Part shown: piece by piece, positions 16,641 to 25,967 of the stretch | How positions within the stretch are numbered: position 1 is the first letter of the stretch | Layout: each line of letters begins with the position of its first letter | Origin: Bdellovibrio sp. qaytius | GTDB taxonomy: Bacteria; Bdellovibrionota; Bdellovibrionia; Bdellovibrionales; Bdellovibrionaceae | DNA: 64,000 bases | Assembly (NCBI GenBank): GCA_004011035.1 | Contig: CP025734.1 | Span: forward strand, 2,750,001 to 2,814,000 | Direction: 5' to 3' | The notes under the pieces: generated by a model | What the model saw: only the letters and a program-made list of their open reading frames with translations | The model's database searches: none | Told to the model about the DNA's origin: nothing | Program-made: the position numbers and the translations under genes

Positions 16641-17672
16641 CTAAGCCTGAATGGTTGCTTTCAATTCGGCTAAGTCACAAGGTACGCAGCCGATTTTACC
16701 AACCACGATGCCCGCAGCGTAATTTGCTAATACGCAAGCTTGGGCTAAAGGTAAACCTGAAGCTACACCTAATGCTAAGGCCGCAATAACTGTATCGCCT
16801 GCACCCGTCACATCAAAAACTTTTTTAGCAAACGTTGGAACCTGCACAACTTCAGCGTCACTTGTGAAAATTGACATGCCTTCTTTACCTTGAGTTAAAA
16901 CAACGTCACGTGCGCCCGTCATTTTCTGTAAAGCACGGCCTACTGTATAAACACGTTCATTGAAATTTTCGATATCTTCTTCGTGAATTTTTGTCAGCGC
17001 TAAAGCTTCGTTATAATTTGGCTTGATTAAATCGACACCTTTGTAAAATTCAGCGAATTTTGTTTGGTGTGGATCAACCATTAAGTATTTTCCAGATTTT
17101 TTAGCTAGCGCGATGATTTTTTCAACTAAACCTACAGAAAAAATTCCTTTGGCGTAATCTTCTAAGACCACAACATCCATTGAGGGAATTAAATCTTGAA
17201 CACGTTGTAAGATTTTGGCTTCAGTTTCTGCGGGTAAGTTTCTGCGAACTTCGTAATCTACGCGCACTAAATGATGATGGCCCGTCATCACGCGAGTTTT
17301 ACGTGTGGTCGGACGTTTTTCATCAACGATTAAATGTTCAGTGCTTACTTTTGATTTTGCTAATAACTCTTTTAAAATTTCAGCGCCTGTATCTGCACCA
17401 ACAACTGAAACTAAGCTTACATTTCCTGATAAACTCACTACGTTTTGCGCCACATTGGCTGCTAAACCTAAACGTTTATCTTCGCCGTCGACCTCTAAAA
17501 CAGGTACCGGCGCTTCAGGGCTAATTCGTTTAACTGCCCCTAAAATGTACTCATCTACACCCACATCGCCGATTAAAAGAATCTTTTTGCTCGAAAAAGC
17601 AGAAATCTTTTCTAGGATGTTCTTTTTAACTGTACCGTCGACGTTGAAATGGATAATAGAATTTGCATGCAT
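16641..17672 (-). CDS. hldA: Heptose-7-phosphate kinase (HldA / HldE kinase domain)
   Basis: 343 residues from the ATG at 17672 (GGAAG four to five bases upstream; the longer frame to 17702 lacks a ribosome site). Ribokinase-fold enzyme that phosphorylates D-glycero-D-manno-heptose 7-phosphate at C1 for LPS inner core synthesis. Diagnostic segments are LLIGDVGVDEYILG, RISPEAPVPVLEV, LGLAANVAQNVVSL and the C-terminal FDVTGAGDTVIAALAL. Only the kinase half is here, so an adenylyltransferase (hldC) should lie elsewhere. Its start overlaps the start of the divergent AlkB-like gene. Confidence 0.9.
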   Translation of the reverse strand: MHANSIIHFNVDGTVKKNILEKISAFSSKKILLIGDVGVDEYILGAVKRISPEAPVPVLEVDGEDKRLGLAANVAQNVVSLSGNVSLVSVVGADTGAEILKELLAKSKVSTEHLIVDEKRPTTRKTRVMTGHHHLVRVDYEVRRNLPAETEAKILQRVQDLIPSMDVVVLEDYAKGIFSVGLVEKIIALAKKSGKYLMVDPHQTKFAEFYKGVDLIKPNYNEALALTKIHEEDIENFNERVYTVGRALQKMTGARDVVLTQGKEGMSIFTSDAEVVQVPTFAKKVFDVTGAGDTVIAALALGVASGLPLAQACVLANYAAGIVVGKIGCVPCDLAELKATIQA

Positions 17673-18506
17673 AAGGCTTCCAGAAAACCACAATTTCAGC
17701 AAAACCTCAATCTGATTTACGAGGCCAGCTACGTCACAGCTAATGAGAAAAAAGACATCATTCGCTATCTAGAAAGCCTACATCCTATCTGGGAAAACCG
17801 TTTTTCAAAAAGCAATCCTCCACCTGAGGGTGAAACGAACCGTCCGTTACTTCGCCCGGTGTATTGGTTAGGTAACTGGCAGTTTGCTTGTTTGGATTAC
17901 TATCATCCACCAAAAGGAATTCAAAATCGCTGCGTAGAAGCCGAAAGTTATCCGCCGGTACTAGAAAAGATCGTTAAAAAAATTGAACAAATGGTTCACG
18001 AAAAATTTAGCGAAAAAGATATTCCCCGCGGTTGGCATTTAAATACATGTTTAATCAATTACTACGGCAACAAAATTTTGCCTGACGGTAAAAAATTAGA
18101 TACAGCGCGCGTGGGCGAACATAAAGATTTTGAACCAGGCCCCGTGGCTTCAATATCATTTGGCGAAAAAGCTTTGTTTCAATTTATTAAAAGCGAAAGC
18201 AAATCGCAAAAGTCACAAGTGATTTTGCAACAGTGGTTAGAAGATTCAAGTCTGCAAATTTTTGGTGGAGATAAATTCAAGAAACAACTGTTTCACCGCG
18301 TTCAACGTGTTGAAGAAAAAGGGATCTTGTTCTCTGGAATGAAAACGACTGATTTTGAAACACGTCGTATTAACTTTACTTTTCGCTTTGTACCGAACGA
18401 ACATATTAAGTCATTAAAAGAGCTCCCTGAGAACCTACAGCAAGACATCAACGGTTACGTCTCAGAACTAGGCAAACAATCGAAATTCTGGCAGACACAG
18501 CTGTAG
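17649..18506 (+). CDS. AlkB-like 2-oxoglutarate/Fe(II) dioxygenase
   Basis: 285 residues (or 279 from the ATG at 17667; neither has a Shine-Dalgarno). The double-stranded beta-helix core shows LINYYGNK, the iron ligands in GEHKDFEPG (His-x-Asp) and a distal His in LFHRVQRV, and RRINFTFRF, whose first Arg or last Arg would bind 2-oxoglutarate. These are the AlkB family marks. E. coli AlkB repairs alkylated DNA, but many homologues act on RNA or protein, so the substrate is open. The start codon region overlaps that of hldA on the other strand. Confidence 0.75.
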   Translation: MDNRICMHKASRKPQFQQNLNLIYEASYVTANEKKDIIRYLESLHPIWENRFSKSNPPPEGETNRPLLRPVYWLGNWQFACLDYYHPPKGIQNRCVEAESYPPVLEKIVKKIEQMVHEKFSEKDIPRGWHLNTCLINYYGNKILPDGKKLDTARVGEHKDFEPGPVASISFGEKALFQFIKSESKSQKSQVILQQWLEDSSLQIFGGDKFKKQLFHRVQRVEEKGILFSGMKTTDFETRRINFTFRFVPNEHIKSLKELPENLQQDINGYVSELGKQSKFWQTQL

Positions 18507-18665
18507 TTCATCTGATTTTGTACCAGCATGAAACATCGTATTGAATGAAGTGTCGTAACATTAGTGCACTGTCGAAGTATTGATATACACCCGATTCACC
18601 CTGAAACGATGGGCGCAATTACGCTAACACCTGACACGGCACAAGTTTCGCAATCTACTTAATTC
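18507..18665. other. Intergenic region, no gene seen
   Basis: 159 bases between the AlkB-like gene and the exported protein at 18666. No strong hairpin, repeat or reading frame. It presumably carries the promoter of the downstream gene; no Shine-Dalgarno is evident before 18666. Confidence 0.4.
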
Positions 18666-19457
18666 ATGCAAACAAAAACATTATTGTTCATCTTAGCCTC
18701 TATTATAACAACTTCCGCACAAGCCTGGAATATCAGCGTAGAGAACGATCCCAACTGGTTGAAGAACCTAGATGCGAGACCTGAAGTATATGGAGAAATG
18801 AGTCAATTCTTTGCTAAAGAAAAATCTCCAGAAACAAAAGCCTACGTTGAAAGTTTTATCCCGACAATGCATACAAAAATAGTTAACGAAGCCCAAGCCT
18901 CAGTTGAAGGAAAAATAGCCAGAAGCAGCTGCAGCTCATCTTCAGATATAAGTTTTCCAGAGAGCTTAACATCTAAAGTTCACTTCGATAGCAAAGACGA
19001 ATTCGAAGCGAACTTCATCAAAGTGGCGACTTATGATTGTCTTGGAAAAGTAAATATTAATAAAGTTTTTGAAACATTGATGTCTGAATCCTACCAAAGA
19101 AAAGCGATCAACGGTTTACAGTCGATTAAGTTAAACCAGGCCGAAAACCAAACTTGTGTTGAAGTTCATATTTTTGGTTTAGGTTCATCACACTACTGTG
19201 TGACACAAGATATTTTAAGAACGGAGAATCAATACATTATCCATTCTTACAACGATGACAACATTGGTTCACCGGATACACCAATTTACTTTAAAGAAAC
19301 GATCACTGTGATCACACAATTACCTTCAGGTGACGCAAGTATTTACACTTTAATGTATGCTCGCGGACCAGAGTTATCGTTTCGCGGAGTGATCCATTCA
19401 AAAATTGAAGAACAGCAAGCTTCAGCAGTTAAGTTTTTAATCGAAGGTTCAAAATAG
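18666..19457 (+). CDS. Exported protein of unknown function
   Basis: 263 residues with a signal peptide (MQTKTLLFILASIITTSAQA). The mature protein has six cysteines (one near SSCSSSS, one in TYDCLGK, then TCVEVH and HYCVT among them) and an alternating strand/helix character. The C-terminal part (TITVITQLPSGDASIYTLMYARG) looks like an antiparallel sheet, perhaps a lipid-binding START/SRPBCC-type fold, though this is weak. It is convergent with the hydrolase gene, with only one base between them. I do not recognise the family. Confidence 0.55.
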   Translation: MQTKTLLFILASIITTSAQAWNISVENDPNWLKNLDARPEVYGEMSQFFAKEKSPETKAYVESFIPTMHTKIVNEAQASVEGKIARSSCSSSSDISFPESLTSKVHFDSKDEFEANFIKVATYDCLGKVNINKVFETLMSESYQRKAINGLQSIKLNQAENQTCVEVHIFGLGSSHYCVTQDILRTENQYIIHSYNDDNIGSPDTPIYFKETITVITQLPSGDASIYTLMYARGPELSFRGVIHSKIEEQQASAVKFLIEGSK

Positions 19458-19458
19458 T

Positions 19459-20790
19459 TTATTTAATTTCAAACCCACGGCGTACCAGTTCCACTAAAAA
19501 TGGCCACTGGTATTCTGCCGCCAGGGCGCAGTGCATGCCCTTTAAATCTGTAAATTGAACTTTATTAAAAACACCAGGCTGCTTGTGTTCGCGAATCAAC
19601 TCACTATTTAATTTATTCATCACCAATGGATCATTTGGCGTTAAGTAAATATGAATCGGTGTTTGTTCGTTTTTATAAAAGTTCCAGAACTGATTTAACT
19701 CAAACAACGTTTTACTTTTTGCAACATGATCGACAAATTCTTGCGGCAATTTCAAATCATTGAACTCGTTAAAATTTTCTAAGTTAAAAACAGGCTTTCC
19801 ACGTTTTAAATTTAAATCACCCAGAGCTTGCGGCATAAACCTTGGTGTTAAGTCAAAAATCGTTTTCCACCACGGAATATCTTCTAATTTTTTATCACGT
19901 AATCTTAAGGCTAATAATCTTTTGCGATTCCAAAGATCTGCAACGGCAGAAAATAATCCAGGTTTACTATGCTCTTTATAAGTTTCATCAAAGTTCACTA
20001 ATGGACAAAATAATTCAATCGCTTTTAAATTTGCTTTTTTGGCTTTACCGTTGATCAGCGAATGTTCATCCAAGTAATTCGCAATGAAGACGCCTGGGCC
20101 TGATAAACTTAAACCCATCAAATAAACATCTGAAACATCTTTGGCCCAAGTTAATTTATTATGTGTGATTAAATTTAAAATATAAAAAGTGTGCAAGCCT
20201 TCTTCGATACCACCAATGCTGTAAGTATCATTTAACATCAAGTAACCGTGGCTCGTTAAACTTTCGACAAGCAAAATGTGAAATCCTAAATCTTGATACG
20301 CGATACGAGCTAAAAAACGCTCGGCCAAAATTTCATCGATATTGCCAAAAATACCCATGCGAACGATGATGAGTGGCTTTTTTTGAACGACGCCATTTAC
20401 GGTTTGAAGTCCTAAAAGGCCTCGAATCTTTAAACCTGCCTGAGGTTCGAACTGTATTCGCTGAAATTTTGTTTGATCTGTAAAATTAAAATCGACATAA
20501 AGTTTGCTTAAAAAAGTCTCCCAGTAAGAGAGTTTGTAATTAGCTTCACACTTCTCTGGCAGTAATTCTGGTGATGAAAAACTAAGCTTACACTCTTGAG
20601 ATGCATCTAAAGAGGGTCTCCACCCGTTTGTCGCCATCATTCTCGAGTACAACCACTCTGGATATACTGATAATTTAGGCGAATCATTAATGACTGAATA
20701 CCCAGCATACGCTGGACGAATAGCTGACATCATAACCAAAACAGTTAGACGCATCAGAGTCAGCATTAGAGTTTTAGCTCGACAGTTCAT
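19459..20790 (-). CDS. Exported alpha/beta-hydrolase-like protein
   Basis: 443 residues with an N-terminal signal (about 1-29, ending AYA). Alpha/beta-hydrolase marks are LIIVRMGIFGN for the oxyanion region, the nucleophile elbow GLSLSGPG, an acidic residue in TPNDPLV and a terminal GMHCALAAEYQWP with the catalytic His. Several in-frame Met codons near the start (20790, 20766, 20754) leave the exact start uncertain, and none has a clear ribosome site. Probably a periplasmic or secreted esterase/lipase; the substrate is unknown. Confidence 0.65.
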   Translation of the reverse strand: MNCRAKTLMLTLMRLTVLVMMSAIRPAYAGYSVINDSPKLSVYPEWLYSRMMATNGWRPSLDASQECKLSFSSPELLPEKCEANYKLSYWETFLSKLYVDFNFTDQTKFQRIQFEPQAGLKIRGLLGLQTVNGVVQKKPLIIVRMGIFGNIDEILAERFLARIAYQDLGFHILLVESLTSHGYLMLNDTYSIGGIEEGLHTFYILNLITHNKLTWAKDVSDVYLMGLSLSGPGVFIANYLDEHSLINGKAKKANLKAIELFCPLVNFDETYKEHSKPGLFSAVADLWNRKRLLALRLRDKKLEDIPWWKTIFDLTPRFMPQALGDLNLKRGKPVFNLENFNEFNDLKLPQEFVDHVAKSKTLFELNQFWNFYKNEQTPIHIYLTPNDPLVMNKLNSELIREHKQPGVFNKVQFTDLKGMHCALAAEYQWPFLVELVRRGFEIK

Positions 20791-20841
20791 AGTTGTTTTT
20801 CTACAATATCAACATTCAAAAGTCACTCAAGGAGATAGCTC

Positions 20842-22134
20842 ATGGCAGCTCAAGATAATTTAAATCCACACGCAGAATCGCATTTACAAGGTCCTTTATT
20901 TCAAAATGCTCTTACGACAATTCGTGAAGCTGCGAAAATCATTAACTGTGATCCAAATATTTTAGAACGTTTACAACAACCTCGTCGTTGCGTAACTGTT
21001 TCAATTCCGACTCGTATGGATGATGGCTCTGTAAAATGTTTTACAGGTTACCGCGTTCAGTACAATTCAACTCTAGGCCCTTACAAAGGTGGAATTCGTT
21101 ATCACCAAAATGTAGATTTAGCCGAAGTTGTTGGCCTTGCAGCGTTAATGACTTTCAAAAATTCAGTTTTAGGTCTTCCATTAGGTGGAGCTAAAGGTGG
21201 TATCTGTGTTGATCCAACAAGATTATCACGCACAGAAAAACAAAACTTAACTCGTCGTTATACATCTGAAATCGCTCCTTTCGTTGGACCGACAAAAGAT
21301 ATTCCAGCTCCAGATGTGGGTACTGATCCACAAACTATGGCTTGGTTCATGGACACATATTCACAAGAACAAGGTGGCTATGCACAACCTGGTGTTGTCA
21401 CTGGCAAACCTGTTGAGATCGGTGGATCTTTAGGCCGTAATCACGCTACAGGACTGGGCGTAATTTACGTTTGTGAACGCGCTATGGAAATGAAAGGCAA
21501 ATCAATGAACGGAGCTAAAATCGTTATCCAAGGTTTTGGTAACGTAGGCTCTTTCGCTGCTAAATTTGCGCATGACCGTGGTTCTCGCATCATCGCGGTT
21601 TCTGATGTTTCTGGTGGTTACTTCAACGGTGACGGCTTAAACGTTCAAGAGATGATGGATTACGTAAAAGAAAATAAATCATTACAAGGTTACACAAAAG
21701 CTCACAAAATTTCGAATGCAGAATTACTTGAACTTGAGTGCGACGCTTTATTACCTTGCGCTTTAGAAGGTCAAATTGACGTTCACAACGCAGAAAAAAT
21801 TAAAGCTAAATTTATCATCGAAGGTGCTAACGGACCTGTAACTTCTGCTGCGACTAAAATTTTAGATCAACGTGGCGTTTACTTAGTTCCTGATGTTATC
21901 GCCAACGGCGGTGGCGTTATCGTTTCTTACTTTGAATGGGTACAAGATATCATGTCTTTCTTCTGGGATGAGCATGATGTTGATGCAAAACTTAAAGGTG
22001 TAATCCTTAAAGCTTTTGATAACGTAAACAAATTCAAAGAAGAGAAAAAAGTTGATATGCGTTCAGCAGCATTAGCTGTTTCGATTCAACGTTTAGAAAG
22101 AGCGATGTTGCTTCGCGGTTTATATCCTCGCTAA
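20842..22134 (+). CDS. gdhA: Glutamate dehydrogenase (Glu/Leu/Phe/Val family)
   Basis: 430 residues, the normal length of the hexameric enzymes. Substrate and catalytic segments are GPYKGGIRYHQNVDL, GLPLGGAKGGICVDP and APDVGTDPQTMAWF. The nucleotide-binding fold is GFGNVGSFAAKFAHDRG, and ANGGGVIVSYFEWVQD is also family-typical. CAAGGAGATAGCTC precedes the ATG. It links glutamate to 2-oxoglutarate and ammonia; in a proteolytic predator it would feed amino acids into the TCA cycle. The cofactor (NAD or NADP) is not decided here. pyrD starts one base after its stop. Confidence 0.95.
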   Translation: MAAQDNLNPHAESHLQGPLFQNALTTIREAAKIINCDPNILERLQQPRRCVTVSIPTRMDDGSVKCFTGYRVQYNSTLGPYKGGIRYHQNVDLAEVVGLAALMTFKNSVLGLPLGGAKGGICVDPTRLSRTEKQNLTRRYTSEIAPFVGPTKDIPAPDVGTDPQTMAWFMDTYSQEQGGYAQPGVVTGKPVEIGGSLGRNHATGLGVIYVCERAMEMKGKSMNGAKIVIQGFGNVGSFAAKFAHDRGSRIIAVSDVSGGYFNGDGLNVQEMMDYVKENKSLQGYTKAHKISNAELLELECDALLPCALEGQIDVHNAEKIKAKFIIEGANGPVTSAATKILDQRGVYLVPDVIANGGGVIVSYFEWVQDIMSFFWDEHDVDAKLKGVILKAFDNVNKFKEEKKVDMRSAALAVSIQRLERAMLLRGLYPR

Positions 22135-22135
22135 T

Positions 22136-23179
22136 ATGAGTTTGCGCAAACCTTGGCTTTTTCTACCGTCAAAGTTAGCGCATGATCTAAGCCCCTACGG
22201 TTTAGAATTATATTCTTTTTTAAAGGGTTCTGACACCACACCGGTTTGGAACCCTTTTTCATTTAAAAATATCATTTTCAAAAACAGATTAGGCATTGCT
22301 GGTGGAGTCGATAAAAACGGCGACCATTTAGAAGCTTGGCGCCGTGTAGGTTGTGGCTTTATTGAAGTCGGAACTGTGACACCCGAAGCGCAAGCGCCAA
22401 ATCCAGGCGTGATTATGAATCGCGATGTGCCAGCACTTGCGGTATGGAATAAGATGGGTTTTCCCTCTGAAGGTGCGGCAGAGGTTTATTTTAATGTTAA
22501 AAAATTTAAAGATCACGCTTCAACGCCTGTGTTTGTGAATATCGGCAAAAACCGTATCACTGATAATGCAGATGCTCACAAAGATTATTCGCAGCTGATC
22601 ACTCACTTTGCTGATGTGGCTGACGCGTTTGTCGTTAATATCTCAAGCCCGAACACAAAGGGTTTACGTGATTTAGCTACGCGCGAAAACTTTAATGCAT
22701 TTATTGCTCCTATTCGTAAACACTACGACGAATTAAAGCTTTCAAATCCTTTATTCTTGAAATTAAGCCCCGATTTAGACAGCGAAGGCCAAGAAAATGT
22801 ACTTAAAGGTTCGATCGATCATGGTTTTGATGGTTTTATTCTAACAAACACAACTTTAGATCGCACACATACACCAAACTTCCCTTCTGAAGGTGGAGTT
22901 TCTGGCAAACCGCTCAAAGAAAAATCAATTCAAGCTCTAATGCAGGCGAAAAACATTATTCTGAAACAAAAAGATAAAAAATGTCTGATTTCTGTCGGAG
23001 GAGTGATGACAGCTGACGATGTTTTTGAAAGAATAAACCTTGGGGCTGATTTAGTTCAGGTTTATTCGACCTTAGTTTTTGAAGGCCCAGGTTTTTTTAG
23101 AAAGGTCCACAAGCTTGCCAAACACCAACTCGGGACGCACACCCAAGACAAATTCAACGAGCCCAACTCCCGCACCTAG
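22136..23179 (+). CDS. pyrD: Dihydroorotate dehydrogenase (quinone), class 2
   Basis: 347 residues. Membrane-associated flavoenzyme of pyrimidine synthesis that oxidises dihydroorotate with quinone. The N-terminal region with KLAHDLSPYGLELY is the class 2 membrane-attachment part. FMN and substrate segments are FKNRLGIAGGVDKNGD, VNISSPNTKGLRDL (catalytic Ser) and FLKLSPDL. The C-terminal phosphate-binding SVGGVMTADDVFERINLGADLVQVYST is also clear. It follows gdhA by one base and its tail overlaps the NUDIX gene. Confidence 0.93.
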   Translation: MSLRKPWLFLPSKLAHDLSPYGLELYSFLKGSDTTPVWNPFSFKNIIFKNRLGIAGGVDKNGDHLEAWRRVGCGFIEVGTVTPEAQAPNPGVIMNRDVPALAVWNKMGFPSEGAAEVYFNVKKFKDHASTPVFVNIGKNRITDNADAHKDYSQLITHFADVADAFVVNISSPNTKGLRDLATRENFNAFIAPIRKHYDELKLSNPLFLKLSPDLDSEGQENVLKGSIDHGFDGFILTNTTLDRTHTPNFPSEGGVSGKPLKEKSIQALMQAKNIILKQKDKKCLISVGGVMTADDVFERINLGADLVQVYSTLVFEGPGFFRKVHKLAKHQLGTHTQDKFNEPNSRT

Positions 23180-23600
23180 CGGTAAGAGACCTGCGCGCTC
23201 AAAAAAGAATTGGATTCCTGTTGTTGCTGGTATTCTAAAAAAAGATAAAATGATTCTTGTTGGCCAACGCCCCGAAACACACACACTTGGTGGTTTATGG
23301 GAGTTTCCTGGTGGCAAAATCGAAATGGGCGAATCGCCTGAATACGCCTTACAACGTGAATTACGTGAAGAATTAGGTATTGAAGCTGAAATTGGCGATT
23401 TAAAAATTGCCTGCACACACTCTTATGGTGATGTCGGTATTCTTATTTTATTTTACGAAGTTCTATTCTGGAAAGGTGAACCCAAAGCCCAACATCATAC
23501 CGGTTTAGACTGGGTTGTGCCTTCAGAACTGCCGAATAGAAATATTCCAGAAGCTAATCGTAAAAATCTGCCGCGCATTTACAAGGCATTTAATATATGA
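23115..23600 (+). CDS. NUDIX hydrolase (MutT-like)
   Basis: A complete NUDIX box GKIEMGE...RELREELGI (pattern Gx5Ex7REUxEExGU) lies in WEFPGGKIEMGESPEYALQR and the residues that follow. The upstream WIPVVAGIL...GQRPETHTLGGLWEFPGG is typical of MutT-type 8-oxo-dGTP pyrophosphohydrolases. There is no ATG ahead of the domain. The best start is TTG at 23115, nine bases after AGAAAGG and inside pyrD; TTG 23079 is also in frame. This yields about 161 residues with a basic Thr/Pro/Ser-rich leader of about 28 residues. Its stop overlaps the next ATG (ATGA). Confidence 0.8.
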   Translation: MPNTNSGRTPKTNSTSPTPAPSGKRPARSKKNWIPVVAGILKKDKMILVGQRPETHTLGGLWEFPGGKIEMGESPEYALQRELREELGIEAEIGDLKIACTHSYGDVGILILFYEVLFWKGEPKAQHHTGLDWVVPSELPNRNIPEANRKNLPRIYKAFNI

Positions 23601-24619
23601 AAATTCTGATCGTTTGTCCGCATGTAAACGATCAAGTTCAATTTCTGGCTTCAGAGCTAGAAAAAATGAGTCTTCATGTTGAAACTGTCGAATCAGTTCA
23701 CCCGTTACGTTTAGTTTTAAATAAATATGATTTAGTTCACTTTATTCATAATGACCCCAACATAAATTTAAAAACTGTCCTATCTGCATGGTCTGCAAAA
23801 GCTGTTGGGATTGCCACGTTGCTGACGACATATTGCCGTTTAGAACCTGGTTTATTGCAGGAATTTGAATTTAACTTTTTTGATGCGGTCACTTTGCCTT
23901 ATATTTCTGAACTTAAAAAGATGCGCTTTTACAACGGCCAGAAATTAATTTTACCTTCATTTCCGGCCTATAATGTTGTTCCTAAAAAAGAAGTGAATCG
24001 TTCGACACCGCAATTTGTTTTTCCGGTTCTAAAAAGTTTTGATGATCTTTTAAAAATTAATTTACAGGCCTTACCGTCAATCAACAGTCAGCAAAATTTA
24101 TTTATCGATGCGCATTTACTGCGTACAAAAAAAGAAACTGGCTCAAGCTCTACGATTAGAAAAAACTGGAATGCTTTTCTTAAAAAACATCCTCAATATG
24201 CGGGCTTTAAATTATTTACTGAAATTTCGACACTTAAAGAAGTATTAGATGAATCATCAAGTTACACTTTCATTCACCACTTAGATTTATCAAGCGAACA
24301 AGTGGCTTTTTGGATGGAAACCGCTTTAATTTATAATAATTTTTTAATTTTACACGAAGATCAAGGCACCGGCTTTGCCAACTTTTGGAAGACTGAAAAA
24401 AACTGTTATATTTATTCACCACGCGTATCGGCCGTAGTGCAATTACACACGATTGATCAGCTGATTGCAGGTTTAATTGCCGACCCAAATAGTCCAGCTA
24501 AACTGAGCTTCGATTTTAAAAGCTCTTTAGATATTAAACTGAATGAACTAGCTAGACTTTACACCAAAATCGTTTCGCAAAGAGCTTCCTTAATGCAACC
24601 TAGATCAGCTAAAATGTAA
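23597..24619 (+). CDS. Putative GT-B-like glycosyltransferase partner protein
   Basis: 340 residues, starting at an ATGA overlap with the NUDIX gene. It opens MKILIVCPHVNDQVQFLASELEKM, like the first Rossmann strand of GT-B glycosyltransferases, and has LVHFIHNDPNINL in the place where such enzymes have a VH motif. It lacks the usual C-terminal donor-binding E-x7-E segment. The next gene is a complete GT4 enzyme. It may be a degenerate or specialised partner. I do not recognise a named family. Confidence 0.5.
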   Translation: MKILIVCPHVNDQVQFLASELEKMSLHVETVESVHPLRLVLNKYDLVHFIHNDPNINLKTVLSAWSAKAVGIATLLTTYCRLEPGLLQEFEFNFFDAVTLPYISELKKMRFYNGQKLILPSFPAYNVVPKKEVNRSTPQFVFPVLKSFDDLLKINLQALPSINSQQNLFIDAHLLRTKKETGSSSTIRKNWNAFLKKHPQYAGFKLFTEISTLKEVLDESSSYTFIHHLDLSSEQVAFWMETALIYNNFLILHEDQGTGFANFWKTEKNCYIYSPRVSAVVQLHTIDQLIAGLIADPNSPAKLSFDFKSSLDIKLNELARLYTKIVSQRASLMQPRSAKM

Positions 24620-24643
24620 TTATCAGGAGAATGTGAAACATTG

Positions 24644-25927
24644 ATGGATAAATTAAGAATCTGTCTCATCGGTCAAAAAATCCAAGTGCAAAGTCGTCAA
24701 TCCGACACAGGATTATTATGGCCGCTAGCTCGTGGGCTTTCTAAAAAAGGCCACGAAGTGACAATTCTATCAAGCACGACGCCGTTAAAAAAATCTGAAA
24801 TTTATCGTGATGGTGTGCGCGCCTATTATTTATTTGAAGGCCAATCACATTACAAAACACAGCGCTTTGTCGACGCTGTTCATAAAAAATTTACGTCACT
24901 TCATTTAGATAAACCCTTTGATATCGTTCATTGTTTAGATGATGGTGGCTATAAAATTGGTCGTCATAAAAATAATTTTAAAACCTGTGTGGCCTATGAC
25001 GTGCAAGCGACGACGATGTCTGATTTGTTTTCAACACTGGCTGAAAATGATGGAACCTTACAATCGCAATTTAAAACTTCAATTAAATTAGGTTATCGAT
25101 TTATTCATAATTTTTTAGCGAAAGATAGATCATTACTTGATACAGCTGATGGCATCTTCGTGACCACGCCTCAGCAGCGCACGATCTTAGAGAGATATTT
25201 TTTATATCCTGATTATCACACTTACACTGTTCCGTACGGAATTAACTTAGGTGATTTAGCTCCCCGCCAAGAATCTGCAAATTTTAAATTAAAAATGCAG
25301 ATTGCTGAAGAAGCTCAAATTATTTTAGCTGTTTCAGATTTTTCAAATGCTTCTGAATTACGGCCTCTGTTAAAAGCCTTTGAAAAAATCATCATGAAGA
25401 ATTCGAACGTCTATTTATTTTTAGTGGGCGATGGCCCCCGCTGGAAAGACGTTGAATACGATATGTTAAAACTTGTTCTTGGCAGCCGTGTTGTGATGAC
25501 GGGCTCGATGACAGCCGAAGATCTTTTAGAAAGTATTACGGCTTCAAGTATTTATGTGGATTTAAGCTCAAGATCTACGGGTCTAGAACCAAGTCTGATC
25601 GAAGCCATGGCTCAGAAAAAAATCGTGATCGGCTCAGAATTAAGCCCGATCGCCGAAATTATCGAAGATGGACTTGATGGTTATCTAGTCAGACCGGCCG
25701 ATGACTTAAATATTGCTCAATTATTAGAGAAAATTCTGCACTCACAGGACGCTTTTGCGCTTATTGGAGAGGCAGCTCGGGACAAAGTTCTTAAGTTTTT
25801 CAACCGTGAAAAGATGATTGAGGCTTTATTAGCAGCCTATTTCGAAATAATCGAAAAATCACCGTTTTATAAGCACCGCAAAAAGATCTCTGGGCCTTTG
25901 CAAAGTCTATTTGCAAAAGAAAAATAA
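24644..25927 (+). CDS. Glycosyltransferase family 4 enzyme
   Basis: 427 residues from the ATG at 24644 (a TTG directly before it is also possible; AGGAGA lies 13 bases upstream). The N-terminal acceptor domain shows GLLWPLARGLSKKGHEVTIL and FDIVHCLDDGG. The C-terminal donor domain shows LAVSDFSNASELRPLLKAFEKI, VYLFLVGDGPRWKDVE and GLEPSLIEAMAQKKIVIGS (nucleotide-sugar-binding E-x7-E). Retaining GT-B fold. The product could be a cell-surface glycan or glycolipid; the sugar is not readable. Confidence 0.85.
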   Translation: MDKLRICLIGQKIQVQSRQSDTGLLWPLARGLSKKGHEVTILSSTTPLKKSEIYRDGVRAYYLFEGQSHYKTQRFVDAVHKKFTSLHLDKPFDIVHCLDDGGYKIGRHKNNFKTCVAYDVQATTMSDLFSTLAENDGTLQSQFKTSIKLGYRFIHNFLAKDRSLLDTADGIFVTTPQQRTILERYFLYPDYHTYTVPYGINLGDLAPRQESANFKLKMQIAEEAQIILAVSDFSNASELRPLLKAFEKIIMKNSNVYLFLVGDGPRWKDVEYDMLKLVLGSRVVMTGSMTAEDLLESITASSIYVDLSSRSTGLEPSLIEAMAQKKIVIGSELSPIAEIIEDGLDGYLVRPADDLNIAQLLEKILHSQDAFALIGEAARDKVLKFFNREKMIEALLAAYFEIIEKSPFYKHRKKISGPLQSLFAKEK

Positions 25928-25967
25928 CACGCCATAATATCAGTAGTTTCGATAACTTAGAGGCCCT

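Noticed and set aside
17180-17715. Plus-strand reading frames inside hldA
   Set aside because: They are antisense to a well-supported kinase gene and show no recognisable protein features.
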